In this document: positions 1-14,020 of the stretch, piece after piece
How positions within the stretch are numbered: position 1 is the first letter of the stretch
Layout of the letters: every line of letters begins with the position of its first letter
Source of the DNA: Vanessa cardui
Taxonomy: Eukaryota; Arthropoda; Insecta; Lepidoptera; Nymphalidae
Assembly: GCF_905220365.1 (NCBI RefSeq)
Contig: NC_061124.1
Coordinates: 12,898,501-12,962,500 of the forward strand
Length of the DNA: 64,000 nt
Direction: 5' to 3'
The notes under the pieces: generated by a model
What the model was told of the DNA's origin: nothing
What the model saw: only the letters and a program-made list of their open reading frames with translations
Database searches by the model: none
Program-made: the position numbers and the translations under genes

Positions 1-354
1 AATGGAAGAAATGATTAAAACAACATTTGACGTTAAAATGACGGGATATCTTTGGTCAAGAGTTTAAAAATAATCATGTTTTCTCGCAATTAAACAGTAT
101 TTTGAATATCGATGAAGCTCTAAATGGAACTTTGAATATTAAATTACAGTGAATATACTAAGCAGTTATAAGAATCTTCATTATTTATATATTGAATAAT
201 TTTCGATTGGTTTGGGCTTAATAATGTATTTTTATTTATGGCTGTACTACTTAGCTCAACAACGACTGTGCCTAGCAGTTCAGAAACATAAAAGCGCCGC
301 TGGGATTGTACTTCCCCAGGTCACAGGCAAAAGGCAGTATGATGTATATTTACT

Positions 355-560
355 ATAGTTTGGATATCTATATTATTATTATAAATGTGAAAGTAACTCT
401 GTTGTCTGTCGCTCTTTCACGACTAAACCGCTGAAACGAATTTAATGAAATTTGGTATGAAGCAACTTGAACTCCAAGAAAGGACATAGACTACTTTTTT
501 TGCCTGACACGTGACAAACGATACCCTTAAACGCGAGCGAAACCACGGGCGACCACTTAT
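355..560 (+). repeat. Dispersed lepidopteran repeat fragment
   Basis: The text runs from GTGAAAGTAACTCTGTTG through GAAATTTGGTATGAAGCAAC to a GCGAGCGAAACCACGGGCGA end. Diverged relatives occur on the opposite strand at about 49262-49462, and as shorter pieces near 15365-15470, 27705-27880, 51730-51930 and 56935-57060. It is a multi-copy element fragment. The class (possibly Helitron-like) is a guess I cannot confirm from sequence alone. Confidence 0.6.
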
Positions 561-622
561 TTAATCTGTGTAGATCTTTTTTAATTATAAAATTATGTAC
601 TTATAATTTACATTTTCCTCTG

Positions 623-925
623 AGCTGAGATGGTCCAGTGGTGAGAACACGTGCATCTCAACCGACGATTTCGGGTTCAATCCCAAGCAAGCACCAATAT
701 ATATATGTGCTTAATTTTTGTTTATAATTCATCTCGTGCTCGGCTGTGAAGGTAAACATCGTAAGGAAACCTGCATGTGTCTAATTTCATCGAAATTCTG
801 CCACATGTGCTTTCCACTAACCCGCATTGGAACAGCGTGGTGGAATATGTTCCAAACCCTCTCCTTAATGGAAGAGGAGGCCTTATCTCAGCAGTAGGAA
901 ATTTACAGGCTGTTACGTTACTTTA
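623..925 (+). repeat. tRNA-derived SINE, copy 1
   Basis: The tRNA-like head has a box A-like TGGTCCAGTGG and a box B-like GGGTTCAATCC. It is followed by the family body (ATTCATCTCGTGCTC, CCCGCATTGGAACAGCGTGG) and an end reading TTTACAGGCTGTTACG. Further copies in the window are near 20860, 31579, 35771, 43165, 49469, 60414 and 61306. This is one of the more diverged copies. Confidence 0.85.
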
Positions 926-3042
926 ATTTACTATAAATAACATTTTCCTCTATGTTTAATTACTTGTCCCATAATTTATCAAAAATATATATAATAAATT
1001 AACTTAAGATTTATATTTAAGATAATAAAATACAGAAAGAAAACCTTTAGGGTTTGTACTTAAATTAAAATTGAATCATTTCATCTCTGCCAACCCTTAA
1101 CTGCTAATGCATTGGAAGGTAGTCACTATAAAAAATGTAATTAACCGTCGACCTTTCCACAGCTCCCGATGACGGTTAACTTTTATTGCCAGTAAAAATA
1201 ATGTCCGGCCATCAATCGATCGACGTAACGTGTCTTGTTAAATAACTTACTATACATGAATACATCTTTATATGTATAGAATATAACTGTTCTTGAATGT
1301 AAAACTTGTACGTGTTTGACTTGGGGGTGAGATGTGAGTGAGTGAGTTTATTAAAATAGTTTAACAATTTGTAGGACCTCCTTTGTACCGACCTTCTTTT
1401 CTGCATCAATTTAATAAAATAATTGTAGTAATTGTTCTTATACTTTTGTAACAATACTCACATGATATATAACCTTTGTAAATTAAAGACCTAAGTAATA
1501 ATAAACTACTATTTGAATAACAATAATAATTATTAATACTGAAGATGAAAAAAAAATAATATCATTATTTTACTTTTCTTTAAACCTTAGGTCAATAATG
1601 TATTACAAACAGAATTATACTTGGACACTTGCCCCATATTTTACTAAAGTAAATAGAGTAAAAGCCACCACTATTGAATCAGGGCACGCTGTCAATAAAG
1701 TGGTAAGTGCAAATTTACTTTTCGTGGCAACGCCCAATACCTTCATAGAATCGATATGTGACTGAACATAGGCAGGTTATATACACAAATACAAATCGCA
1801 ACTGGGCTTAAGGTTTTTTTTAAATTACCTAAAAATAGTACTCTAAATGTACGATGGTTAAACATAACAACTAATTCATTTGAATCTCTTGTATATAATA
1901 TCATATTAATAATTCAAAATATTTTTGTTATGATTCGTAATAATATTATTTACAAATAATATTTCATCATCCGGATTCTATATATAAACTCGGAGAAGCA
2001 CTGCCCAAATTTCACGTTTGCGTATGTGCAAGTGTGTTGGATTATGTATGTCAGGGATAAGTCCGTTTTTTTTACGAATAAACTATGCCGTCAAAGTAGA
2101 ATAATTCATTATCAAGTCGAAAAACGAAGAGCTGATGACAAAATTATAAAAATAAAAAATTAATGTTTAGGTACCTACATATTTTAATAAAATATACTAA
2201 AAAATATTAATGTAAAAACGTTTAAGCAAATAATCATAACAAGCTTATCCATATCCAAGACTGCAAGATGAATTCAATCAATCTTTCAATAGCTGAAAAT
2301 ATGCAATAGTTGAAAATATACACAACTGTTCGCAAACATGGAACACGTGAACGAGAATACGCTGAATTGGTCTAATCAACATAAACAGACTATATTCAAC
2401 GGCCGATTTACTGATAATATAGTAATTATTCCACGGTTACTTGAGATTGATATGTTGGTTTTCAACCGAAGAGTTCTTGAAATTTACGCTATTACAGGCT
2501 CTACTATTTTGTTAAAAGAATGCTAGTTGCCACTGCCATCATTTGTCTCTACAATAGTAGTTCTACTACTATTATTTTGTATCTGTGGCGATGATTCTAT
2601 TTATTAATGGTCACATTTATGTGTCGGGATTTCCCTATCCTGCTTATTTTGGTTTGTTTTATTGTTTATTACTAAACGTAAATTATAATCTATATTTTCT
2701 AACTTCTAATTTAATATTTTATTTGGTATTTTCTGGCTCTCCTATTCCATTCAATAGTTAATTTCCAATTGAATAGTATCAACGATAAACGTAATTATCT
2801 ATTGGTTTTTTTTTTAGATTAATACTTAGTTTAGTTTGAAGCTTTTTTTTTCACTTGGCAATATTGAACATCAAATATATCATATGACGATCTGACAGTT
2901 TTGACGTTTTAAAACAAATGTAATAGTATACGTCACTTTCACTATCAGATTTTCGTGTGAAACCCCTACGATCTAAATATTTTCTTTACATACAGGAAAG
3001 TTAATATTGTAGTTGCAATTGTAAGGAGTTATTGTGATCAAA

Positions 3043-6000
3043 ATGGCTAGCATACCCCTAATGTATGCTCAAGAGGACTGTGAATTGGGAGGAAAGGATA
3101 ATATAGAGGTACAATATTCTATTTATTAATCCAACGTAAATGGTGCGATTTGTCATGGCCTTCAATATTTACATTACAGTATTGTTTATCCTTATACTCT
3201 TTTCTCATAGTACACATTTCGATTTTTTTAAATAATCGATTACATACAAACGATTATAACTTTAAAAAATACTCTTTAATCCATTATTTTTTTATTCATG
3301 ACGCTTATAATTTCAATTATAGAATTTGTTGTTAAGGGGATTTACACAAAATTAAATTATATTATCTGTGTTAAAAATAATGTAAAAATATTATAGATTA
3401 TAATATTTATAGAAATATTTGTGCTATCATCATTTTCAAGGAATCTTTGAACTACATGAATATAAACAGAGCTTATGTTTATTATCACTGATAAGATTAC
3501 TTTTACTTTATTTAAATAGACATGAATAATTATAGTGAAAACAGATGCACATGGTTTTTATCATAAATAAAGAAATAATAATTATTCCTGGACACGCTGT
3601 TTAGTTTCTTTACTTCAATTATCATTATTCCATAGTATAAAATAAAGTTGTTTACCGCTGCTCTCCCTATGACTCTCTATCTCTCACAAATGTTAAATAA
3701 CAACATAATAAATAATTTAAAGATCACTGAAAAACATAAGATAAATAGAAGCTTAGACATGTAATACAAACAACAAAATCACCATGTATTATCTACAGGC
3801 ATTGTGAAAACTATAGGTCACTTTATTAAAAAGATCAATTTTTTTAGTATGTGTTAAGGTACCTTACTAGCGTATGTTTTTGAACTAACCATTGATTATA
3901 TTTTTAGGATGATTTTGCATATCGTAACAATGTGATGAACGCTGATAAAGATATTCGCCTGGGATTTGTCCGGAAAGTGTATGGTCTGCTTACAATACAA
4001 CTGTTAGCGACAGTGGCTATTGCTGCAGTATTTCTACTTGTGAAACCTGTTCAAAGTTTCATACATCAAAAGTAAGTACTTCTTAACATACTTAAAAGTC
4101 ACATTTTCCTATTTTTATAAGTCTTTGAGATAAACACAATGTTAGATTTTTATTGAAGTTTTTATTATAAAGCGCAGTAGAACCTGGATACCAATTGACC
4201 ATGCTCATATGTTACGACATCTTTATTCCTGCCTCTGACTAAATTAAAATAAAAATGGAATACTGTAAGTAATAATTCCAGAGGGTATATAGAAGTGCCT
4301 TCACTGAATTTTATTATACTCAAAATCTGCTACATTTTAGAGAGCTTTTCTTACATGGTGCCAATGGAAATTCCCGTAATGTACACAAGTTACAACATGG
4401 ATGATTAGGCTTGTGAATTTTGTCACATTTGTGTTACTTATTCTATCAAAATTATGATTTATCAATGACTGATTAACAAATGAAATGTGTCTAAATCAAA
4501 TTAATATTTCACATGGATTACTCATTACTATTTTATATTGATTATTGAAACAATTGAATTACGAAATAAATATAAATAGCTGGAATAACAATTATAAGTA
4601 ATAATATAAATTGCAAAATAACATGTTGTAACATTCTATTGTAATGGACAATGGGAAGGAAATGTATGGAACTTGGGCTTAACCCATAATATGAATAGTT
4701 TGTTTTAATACTGCTATGATAAAGATTAACTACTGCAATGCTTAAAAGTTCTATCTATATGTTGGGTAGTTTTTATTACAGTAGTACTAATTTGTAGCCA
4801 TGTCTTCTCTTGCTTGCCACAAGGAGACCCTATGCCCTCTTACAAGAAATGTATGCCCATGTCAATGTATATACAAAATTTCAAAATAATTGGTTGAGAT
4901 ATTAGGACTTGGAGTTATAGCAAAAGATACACTTTTAAAATCAGATAATTTCAGTAATTATATCAATGTTTTGAATAAAGATTTGAATTGAAATATAGTT
5001 TATGAACATCTTAATATTTTATTTAATAAATATTAATATTAATGTGTATAATGATGATGATGCTGTGTCTTGTGAATTTGTAAAGATTTGTTTCTTTCTT
5101 TTGTAATAGAAATTTTTATAATTGTTTTTTTTATTTTAGCGAATGGATGGTGTTTATTGCATTTATTCTGAGCATGGTGACATTGTTCGCTCTGATTGCT
5201 AAAAGGAGGGATTATCCTGTCAACTTATATCTTCTGGCGGCTTTTGTGAGTATTCATGACACTTTTCAGTAATAAATCACTCATTTTTAATTAAATTGTC
5301 AAATACAATAGAGACATTCAAGGAAAAACAGGAAACCTATTTTAAGTTTGCATTAAAACTTCAAACAAGTTTCTTATAAATTGGATAATTCAATATATAA
5401 ATTGTAGTTTTTTTACATAGATTGACACATAATTAGATACCTTTCTGATGTTGAAATGTACCTTGTTTTCATATATCAAGTAATTACATTATTGTGCTTT
5501 TTTCTACGAAATTTTAAATCAGTAATTATTTTATTTTTTTTAATTTTATTTAATATAATATTCAGTTTAACAATTATTTCAATGGTAACATGAACAATGA
5601 ATGGAGTAATTTTAATAAAATATAACATATGAAGCAATTAGAATAGGATTTAATTAAATATATATTTTATTTTTAATAATTAATTTAATTAATAAATGAC
5701 AACACGAATTTCTGGAAATTGATGTCAATTTTTATCCCGCATGCGCCTTACTATTTTACGGTTTAACTAAATCTCTCTCCCGCAAAGAGAGTGAGGCATA
5801 GCGGACAAAGAACGAAATCACTTTGGAACATTCGAGTGTTTGAATAGAATGTCATCAGATTCACAACAATGAAGATTGCTTCCGTGTTGTTTAATACAAA
5901 AAAGCCGTTGATGTTAATCTTTTAAATAAATTGTATGAAAGTATTGTCTACTTTCTTGGAATTGTTCTATAAATATATTATTATTAATTGATTTTTTTAT

Positions 6001-7389
6001 ATAGTATATATACTAGATACTAATTTATTATAACATATATTAGCTCTCTGGCAAAATGTCAAATATTTTGGACATAGACAAAATTGCAACTACTAAAATA
6101 AAGTGAAATATTTCTGAAAATATTGATATCTCCACCATACCGATCAATCTTTATCGTGTCTTCTCCATCCATCTCCATTGACATTGGCGAATTTTTCTGT
6201 GCCTCTTTTGGCACAAATAAAAGCCAAACAAAAAAATAACCCTACTAAATTCTTATTCCAGACTGCAGTACAAGCATACACAATTGGCGTTGTGGTCTCC
6301 TACTACAATACATTCGTGGTCCTCCAAGCCTTGGCGCTTACTTTCACCGTAGTGTTCGCTCTAACCCTCTACACGCTGAACACTAAACGCGACTTCTCTT
6401 TCGTTGGATATGGGTGAGTCAAACAAATTAAAAACTCATAGACTAGAAAAATATGCTTTAATTATTTTTATATAATTATTTATATGAAATCAATTTAAAA
6501 CAGATGCAATGACCTTGCAAGGGTTATTAATTTATTATAATTCGTAGGTACTTAATGTTTTTTACAAGATAGTATCTTTATTTCTTGCACTTGGTGTGAG
6601 TAAGCTTAATTCACAGTATTAATAACATCGACTTATTCTTTTTAAACTAACCACGAAGTATATCTGTGAAAGCAAATAATATCAAGGGGTTATTTTCTAT
6701 GACATAATGTTTGTTTTAAACAATTAATTCAATCCGAAAATATCTCTGAAGCCGGTAAAATCTGTTTACGATTTTTTTTATCCGTAAGCGTGCCACTTTA
6801 CTTAAAAAAAAAAACAAAATCAAATGTAAATATTCTTTACGCAAGTAGGCATATAAATCATTTTTGAATCCTCATATAGTATTGAAAATTAAATGTAAAG
6901 CTACTACCGGTACGAAAAGTATAAACTATTGAGTAGAACGGGCAAGAAACGGCAAAGTTAAAAATAACTGTGAAATTTTACTACAGAAACGGATACCTTG
7001 CCCCAAGAAGGGTTTATTGACTTTGCGTAGTTGGAAACTTGACGTTCTAAGCTTTATGTCTGCACATACAACGATTACGACTAATTCTATCAAGTCAAAG
7101 CTCACTCTGTAAATAATAACTAATTCATGATTTCAGATTGGTAGCTGGTCTCAGTGTCTTGATCATTGGAGGATTTATCCAAATATTCTTACAAAGCTCT
7201 GCATTCGAAGTCGCATTATCCTTCACCGGTGCCATATTCTTCAGTCTCTTCTTGATCTTTGACACACAACAGATGATGACCACACTTTCCCCAGAAGAAT
7301 ATATTTTAGCCACCATCAACCTGTACATGGATATATTGAACTTGTTCCTGTACATTCTGCGAATCCTGAACGAAATAAACAGGAATTAG
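3043..7389 (+). CDS. Lifeguard/TMBIM4-type Bax-inhibitor-1 family membrane protein
   Basis: Exons are 3043-3108, 3908-4071, 5140-5245, 6262-6413 and 7137-7389. All have GT-AG junctions, and the joined frame encodes 246 residues. An acidic N-terminus (about residues 1-45) is followed by six to seven hydrophobic helices. The family hallmark FDTQQMM lies at residues 204-210 inside a hydrophobic stretch, near the conserved acidic positions that act as the pH/Ca2+ gate in BI-1 proteins. Length and the short tail ending LRILNEINRN match TMBIM4 (LFG4, Golgi anti-apoptotic protein). Such proteins sit in Golgi/ER membranes, leak Ca2+ and dampen apoptosis; this role is known for the family and inferred here. 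The start is the first ATG, and an AATAAA lies at 7781-7786. Intron 4 and the 3' UTR share an identical 185-bp block. Confidence 0.9.
6539..6723 (+). repeat. 185-bp direct repeat, intronic copy
   Basis: This block in intron 4 of the TMBIM gene is base-for-base identical, by eye, to 7575-7759 in the 3' UTR of the same gene, 1036 bp downstream. The match begins with AATTCGTAGGTACTTAATG and ends TGTTTGTTTTAAACAA; sequence on either side diverges at once. Confidence 0.9.
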
Positions 7390-7574
7390 TCATAATCATC
7401 TTTAGATGTGTTGCCAGCACGAAAAATTGTAGTTTGGTGCATCATATTTTATTAGATTCAGTGTTGCTTTTAAAATATATACAAGGCACAGGTATATAGC
7501 GGATTTATTTTGAATTTATATTTTCCCTTTTTCTAAAACATTCCTGTTTTTTTGTATTTTTAAAGTAAATGTTA

Positions 7575-7759
7575 AATTCGTAGGTACTTAATGTTTTTTA
7601 CAAGATAGTATCTTTATTTCTTGCACTTGGTGTGAGTAAGCTTAATTCACAGTATTAATAACATCGACTTATTCTTTTTAAACTAACCACGAAGTATATC
7701 TGTGAAAGCAAATAATATCAAGGGGTTATTTTCTATGACATAATGTTTGTTTTAAACAA
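7575..7759 (+). repeat. 185-bp direct repeat, 3' UTR copy
   Basis: Second copy of the 6539-6723 block. It lies between the stop codon (7387-7389) and the AATAAA signal at 7781-7786, so it should be part of the mature transcript. No terminal inverted repeats or target-site duplication are obvious. Confidence 0.9.
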
Positions 7760-8690
7760 ACTCGATTGTAAATAATGTGTAATAAATTTTATTTAATTGT
7801 TCAATTGAGTGTTTCATTTTTTTTTTTTAGAAAAATAAATAACTATAAATAGGTATACATATGCTATAATTTTGAACGAATTATAAATATTGGGAAACTC
7901 AAGGCAACAAATATATTTTTTACAATTCTTTTTTTTTTACCGACATGTTACTATCGTGATATCCTACTCTTCTGTTATTTCGGTTTCTCTTATTGGATAA
8001 TCGCATGTCACGTCACTAGTTGTCACCGGCGAGGTCTGCAGACAGATCCAGCACTAACTTTGCTAACATAGCTTTGACTTAAAAAAAAAACATAAAGCGA
8101 GGCGTTACAATTGGCTATCATTTTTAGCCAATAAAAATAGGCACAATTCATTTGTGACTTCACCTACAAACTTGTCACTCGGACCCACAATGTACACAGA
8201 TGATAATTTAAACGAAGGGCTGTGCTTTTATAAAAAAAATCTTTAGTTTTTAAAGAAATCAATTTTAGACATAGACAATTTTTTATCAACTTGATATAAT
8301 GGCTTTACATCAATTTGTCAATAAATATGAAGGGAAAACACCAATAAAACACTTGTTAAGTTGCAAAACAACTGTAATTACTACATTACATAAAATACAT
8401 TACAGAAGACAAAATATTTACACAATGAAATGATAAAATGGATACTTTACAAATGTTCATGACAGCTTAATCTATTTGAATTATTTATAATCATGTTTCA
8501 ACTTTTTAATTATCATAAAACCAGTCAAAAAAGTCATTTCTTCAGACTTAAATTATTTTAACCAAAAAATCTTCATCAACATCTTGAAAATTTATTACTG
8601 ACAAAACAAAATACATGACAATGCATTATTTCAAACTAATTCAATATCCAAACTTTTTAAATTATTTTTTTTGTAACTGATGACTTCATT
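7760..8690. other. Intergenic region between two convergent genes
   Basis: It contains the polyadenylation signal of the TMBIM gene (7781-7786) and the presumed 3' UTR of the zinc-finger gene on the other strand. It is AT-rich and I see no further gene. Confidence 0.6.
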
Positions 8691-11600
8691 TTATTTATGA
8701 CTCAACTTTGCCTTCTTACTTGAAGTAAAAACTTTTTCGACATCATCAACTTCCATATAATTTTTATCGTCAGCCTCATTTTCTTCACTATTAGAATGAT
8801 GTATTTCTTGATGTATATTCATGTAGTACACGTCTGAGAATGTTTCTTCACAATGTGCACACTTGAGTTCATTTGTCTGCTCTTTTGTCTGGGGTCTGGA
8901 AAATAAACAATTTTAAGTATGAAAATGTGACTTGTATTGTCATACAAGAAGTAACTATGAAGACTTAAATTTTCTGTGATATACTTTTACTTTGAAACTT
9001 TAAATAATTATGCGTAAATTCAGCAGGACAAACAGTAAGTAGATTTATGATGTAGAGTATATATTCCATGTCTTTATTCCATGCATAAGAGAAAAGACAA
9101 AGGACCCAATATCATTGGTCAAATAATACATGACATTTTCTGTGGATTTGCGAAAAAAAAAATGACATTTCAAACGTCGCCGAAACTATTTCAAATAAAA
9201 TTAAAGTGAATAGAAATGTTTAAGTGTAATAGTATTGTATTATAAAAAATATATCATAAAGTATTATCAGGGCACAATATATATATGTTATTGTAAGGTT
9301 TGATTATCTTTATTCCTACTTTGATTGGAAGAAGTTATAAATAAAAAATTTACTTAAGCAATATACTATAGCACTTGTCACTTGAACTGAGTGAGTGATT
9401 ATTTGTGAATTAAAAATAGTATATATCTTAAATTTTATATACAATGGCTTTTTTTTCATGCTATAAAAAAAGATACCAAAAAAGATATGGCTCTAAGAGG
9501 TACCTTAAAACATCATCAAGTGTTTTGAGTTTTGTTACTTCTTTGCTTGACAAAGCTTTGCATGTTCGTCTGTGCACTGTCAACTGGGCAAATGTGTCGA
9601 AACTCTCATTACAACCGTAGCACACGCTTTTATTATGACACGTTTCGTGTACCATCAAGTCGGTTGATGTTGTAAATGCTGAAATAGTTAATTATAAAAA
9701 TTGACATACGATTTTTTTTTTTTTATTTGCATGCTCTGGGTAATAATATAATACATGCGTTTTTTGTTGTCTAAATAAGTATTGAAATGTCTATATCTTC
9801 AGACCTTTACACAGGCATTTTTAAAGTATGGTCAGCAAAAAAACATTTTGAAATTTTAAATTTTATGTAGCTCAATATGGATTATTCTTATTTGAATCTC
9901 ACTGTATAACAGAGTAATGAAATTGGAATAAAAATTGAAACATAAATGTACAACTATTTATATATTTATATAATTTTATACTTTTGCACAGGAGTAATTA
10001 TGACAGCAGGTATCTCTGCTTATTAAATTTATATATTGATCATATATTTCTTCTGGATATTTTTTTTTGGGCAAACTTTTTATAAATATGCAATGAATAC
10101 AGTGTACTGACCACAGGCTTTCAGAGTATAAACAATTAGACCATTATAGTGAGTATATGTAATATAAATATGTATTAAAAGTGTAAAGTTCATCTTTTCT
10201 GTCTGTTTCAGATGGTTTTTGAAACCATAAGCAATTTTTCAAAGTCATCATGCACTACAACACTTACTTCGTCTACATATAGCACAGATATATTTACATT
10301 TTTTCTTTTCCGGTGACAAGCTGTTATTACACTTTCGTTTCACCGACTTGTAGGAATGTTGTGCAATTACGTGAGCCTAAAAACAAATATAAATTAAAAA
10401 AGAATCTTTACCCCAAATATTTGGCTTCCATGCATAAATGTTTGTGTTAAAAATATAATATTGTATAGTATATCCATCAACTATATCAAGAAACTGGGTA
10501 TTTATAAAAAGAAAAAGTTTTATTCCAAATTGTAGCAGTAGATTTTTATAGAACATTTTCACCTTTATATAATAATAAAGGTAAAGAACCATTGCAGGTC
10601 CCAACAGACCAGTCCACTGTGACATAGTACAAACACAATAAAAGCTTTTGGAAAGATTTTAACAATACAATTTTATATGATAATAAAGAATATTGAAGAC
10701 TATACCTTCAATCCAGTAACACTATTAAATGCCTTCATACAAAGCATACATTCAAGTGACAGATCCGAATGTATCGGATCCACATCGTCTTCTTCACTTA
10801 ACGGTTCCTCCTTGACTTGGGCATCCAAATGCTAAAATAAAAATACACAAATGTTTAACACTTTAGCCAAATGTTTCTTAAATACATAATACATTAGTAA
10901 ATGTTGTAGAGTCAAACTTAAGCACAGTTTATTAATACTGTTAAAACTTTGATTGAAATTTTAAAAAGAACTAGAAAATATATCGTAAATTATGTATATA
11001 CAAATAATGTTCCAAAAAAGACACACTAATATCCTATATTATTGATTTGGAATTTAGGAGAAGCATCATTGAATCAACCTGACTTTACTTAATAGCCTCT
11101 CCAGACAAACATTTGGTAAACATAGATTAAAACATTTGTATTGGAAGAATCTACCATAATAGTATGGTGATATAGGTACTTTACGTTAGTCATGTGTTCT
11201 CCATAGAAATGTCACTTAGTTTGCTGACTTATAAAATATATAATAAATTAATAAATTATAGTAAAAAATAACACTCACATCCCCATTATCAATGTTTCCA
11301 TTTGTTAAATGTGGCTCACTAGAATTTAAATGGTCCAATGGAACATTTCCTGCAATGTAACGATAAATTATACAACACAAATTTTATACCGAACATTTTA
11401 CGTACCATATACTTATCAACTTTAACAACTCATTCTTTTATTAATTATTTACTTTATTTATATATCTATTTCAGACTAAGTAATGTTCATATTGTAATTT
11501 AATTATTTATATCTCTACATTATAGTATTTTATTTAGAGATGAATGAAAAAGTTATCGAAACAAAACTGTATACAATCTGCACTGCAGTAAATTTATCAT

Positions 11601-12572
11601 AATGCTACGACTTTCATAGACTAATGATTAGTTATTTATTAGTACTATTTTGAGCAACCCTTACCATTCACTGTGACTTGTATCTGTAGAGGTTGCTGTT
11701 GAATCATTTCTTCAGGCTCAATTTTAATAATGTCTAAGTTTGGTATTTCTTCTCTAGATGTATCATATGTGCCGTTTAGCGCAGGATACTCATTCTCTTC
11801 ATCAGATAGGACTTCTTGTTTAATTTCAACATTCATAGAATTGTCATACATAGAACTAGCTAAAGATTTATCTACTTGTATTGGTTTAGGCCAGACTCTT
11901 TCGTTGGATGAATTATGCTCTGTAGTATCATCTGCATACCTCTGTCTTAGTATTAGATCATTTTTCTTAACAATCGCAGTAAAATTACATGCATTTAGCA
12001 ATAAATGGCAGCATGTCTCACATATTACTTTGGAATGTCTGTCTGTTTCTGATATCTGTGTTGAAGAAAAGTTTAAAATTAATATAAAGCTGTCAAATAT
12101 ATTTATCAACAGCTAAGTAGTAAATATTAGTGTCTTTATAGCCAAGTGCAAGATGAATTTACAATTTTACATAGGGTAGGAAAATAAACACTCAACTAAT
12201 AATTCAACAATTAAATTAAAAACATCTCAAGCATATTATTATATAAAAAATCCACACAAAGAAAGAAATATGGAAAGAAAAATGTGAAAATACAAACAAA
12301 ATATTTAAATATATTTCTATATCATGAATTTTCATATTGTATATAAACATTAACGGTATTTATCGTCGTGTTTATTTGTGTACATTTACCTGTAGATTTG
12401 CTATTTTCGCCAAGTCTTCCGCTATACTATTTTCCATTCCATCCCAAGGCGGCGTCCAGCTCTCGAATATATTGTATAAAACGGAATCCGCGTTCATAAT
12501 TTGCAAACACGCGCGACATTCTATGGAATCGTTTTCTGCTTCCGCTTGTATCTCACTCTCTGTATCGGTCAT
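8691..12572 (-). CDS. ZAD-domain C2H2 zinc-finger transcription factor
   Basis: Seven exons read right to left: 12390-12572, 11665-12055, 11279-11349, 10706-10831, 10268-10376, 9504-9678 and 8691-8895, giving 419 residues. The N-terminus (about residues 18-95) is an arthropod zinc-finger-associated domain: CRAC early and CETC late, with a conserved hydrophobic helix between. A long acidic linker follows. Then come four fingers: C243/C246/H259/H264, C288/C291/H304/H308, a C2HC finger C313/C316/H329/C333, and C364/C367/H380/H384. ZAD domains dimerise and the fingers bind DNA in the nucleus (family knowledge); no target can be inferred. Few fingers and a long spacer make it a small family member. 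The donor after exon six (GTACCT) is weak but protein phase supports it. ZAD genes expand fast in insects, so orthology is uncertain. Confidence 0.88.
9060..9340. mobile_element. Diverged MITE-like copy in a zinc-finger gene intron
   Basis: The right end, TTTATTCCTACTTTGATTGG followed by AAG, matches the right end of the family at 59288-60030. The interior has the family's CATTGGTCAAATAA and ACATTTCAAACGTCG-like stretches. The left end near 9060 is poorly preserved, so that boundary is approximate. Confidence 0.5.
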
Positions 12573-14020
12573 TGCAGCGAACTGATCATAAATAATACAT
12601 GTTTTATTAACTAAATGCTTAATCGTAATATTTTAAATATTTATCGAAATAAAAACATAGTAATGACAAGGACTTTGAGTTATTGACATATTTTGACATA
12701 GGCATAGACAAATAAGCTAACAAAAAGGATTTATTTTAGTAATATATATTTTATAAATAACAGTGGCATATATTTTGATATGAATACTTACAATTTACGA
12801 AGTTGTTATGAAACTATGATGTTTAATTTAATATTCCTGCATCACTCAAAACCTTGTATGTTTTATGTCTAAACAACAATGAAATGTCATTTCAATTTAA
12901 TATTAAACCTTGAAGTTGTACAAAGCGTAATAAAAATTTAAAATAATAAAAATTGTATCTTTGACATGAATATAGTATTTGTTTGTCACGTTAATCGGCA
13001 ATCTATTGCAATAACTTTGAATGTTACTTCGAATTCAATATCCCGACTGCACTATGTGTGCGGTGTACCGAACTACTATTAGACATTTGCGTAGTCTATG
13101 CTTGACAGGACTAAAATATTTTGTGTTCTCTTTTTTAACTTTAATAATAAACTAATAAATATTAATACACACTGCAACTTATTTTCGAAACGACTAAATA
13201 AATGTTATTTTTAAATATTTTATCAAAAATAGGGTAAATATGTTCTTAAGACCTACCAGCAGGCAGCAACTCAGAATATACAGATTATATATTTCTGATT
13301 ATATCAAAGACTAGAGATGACACTAGATGACAAGGGCTGCCTGTATAAAATATTTTTTTCTGTAATGGGAAAGTAAGTAATTAGATATATTTCATTTGCA
13401 CAGCAAGATAAAGCAATAACTGTAACAACAAATAAAAAAGTACATTTTTATGTAATCAAAACATTGATAATAAAAGATAACATAAATAATCGAGAGACGA
13501 CACAATGGATTATTGTGTAATTTAGTCTGTTTTAACAAAAATGTTTCCACATCAATTTCAGTATTCATAAATAATTTATTTAAAAATTGGAGATAATTAC
13601 AGTTGTCATGTATTGAACCAATTTGGTTTGCCTTAATTACATCAAAAGTTAATTATTTAAAAGATTTCTATATTTATTAATCTTCTACTTTTAAAGTAAA
13701 CTTAATCGGTCATAACATTTTTGAAGTTGGGTGAATAACAACTACTCCATACTTATATCACTGATACTTTCCTGACAAAATCACTTACCTTGGAAGTAAC
13801 TTGAATGCTGAAAATTGGGCTGGTTAAGGCTTTCTCAAATTGTCTTCAGCTTTTTTAAAAACTGACATTTTTTTAACACTCCTTTATCCTTAGTCTGTCC
13901 CATACCCATAGACTATAGTCTGTTTAAACTTTGTATAAATGTCAGTAATAACATACTGCATAACCTAACTTTTAATGTTATATATTAGTAGTAGTGAAAT
14001 AAAATAATTAAACTATAAAA
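12573..14020. other. Divergent intergenic region
   Basis: This lies between the start codons of the zinc-finger gene (minus) and the PWP1-like gene (plus) and must hold both promoters. It is AT-rich, with no clear open exon and no repeat I can assign. Confidence 0.6.

Larger units (their letters stand above)
1..3042. other. Intergenic region left of the TMBIM gene
   Basis: No convincing gene is visible in this block. It contains a SINE (about 623-925) and a dispersed repeat fragment (about 355-560). The first 45 bases resemble part of a MITE family seen at 25861 and 59288. A short exon-like stretch near 1591-1702 has an AG acceptor and a GTAAGT donor but no recognisable protein, so I did not call it. 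The last 150 bases are probably promoter and 5' UTR of the downstream gene. Confidence 0.6.

Noticed and set aside
1591..1702. Exon-like stretch with AG before it, an ATG at 1598, an open frame of 35 codons and a GTAAGT donor
   Set aside because: The peptide resembles nothing I know, and no matching upstream or downstream exon was found.
2338..2526. 62-codon open frame on the plus strand
   Set aside because: It lies in AT-rich intergenic DNA with no homology and no splice context.
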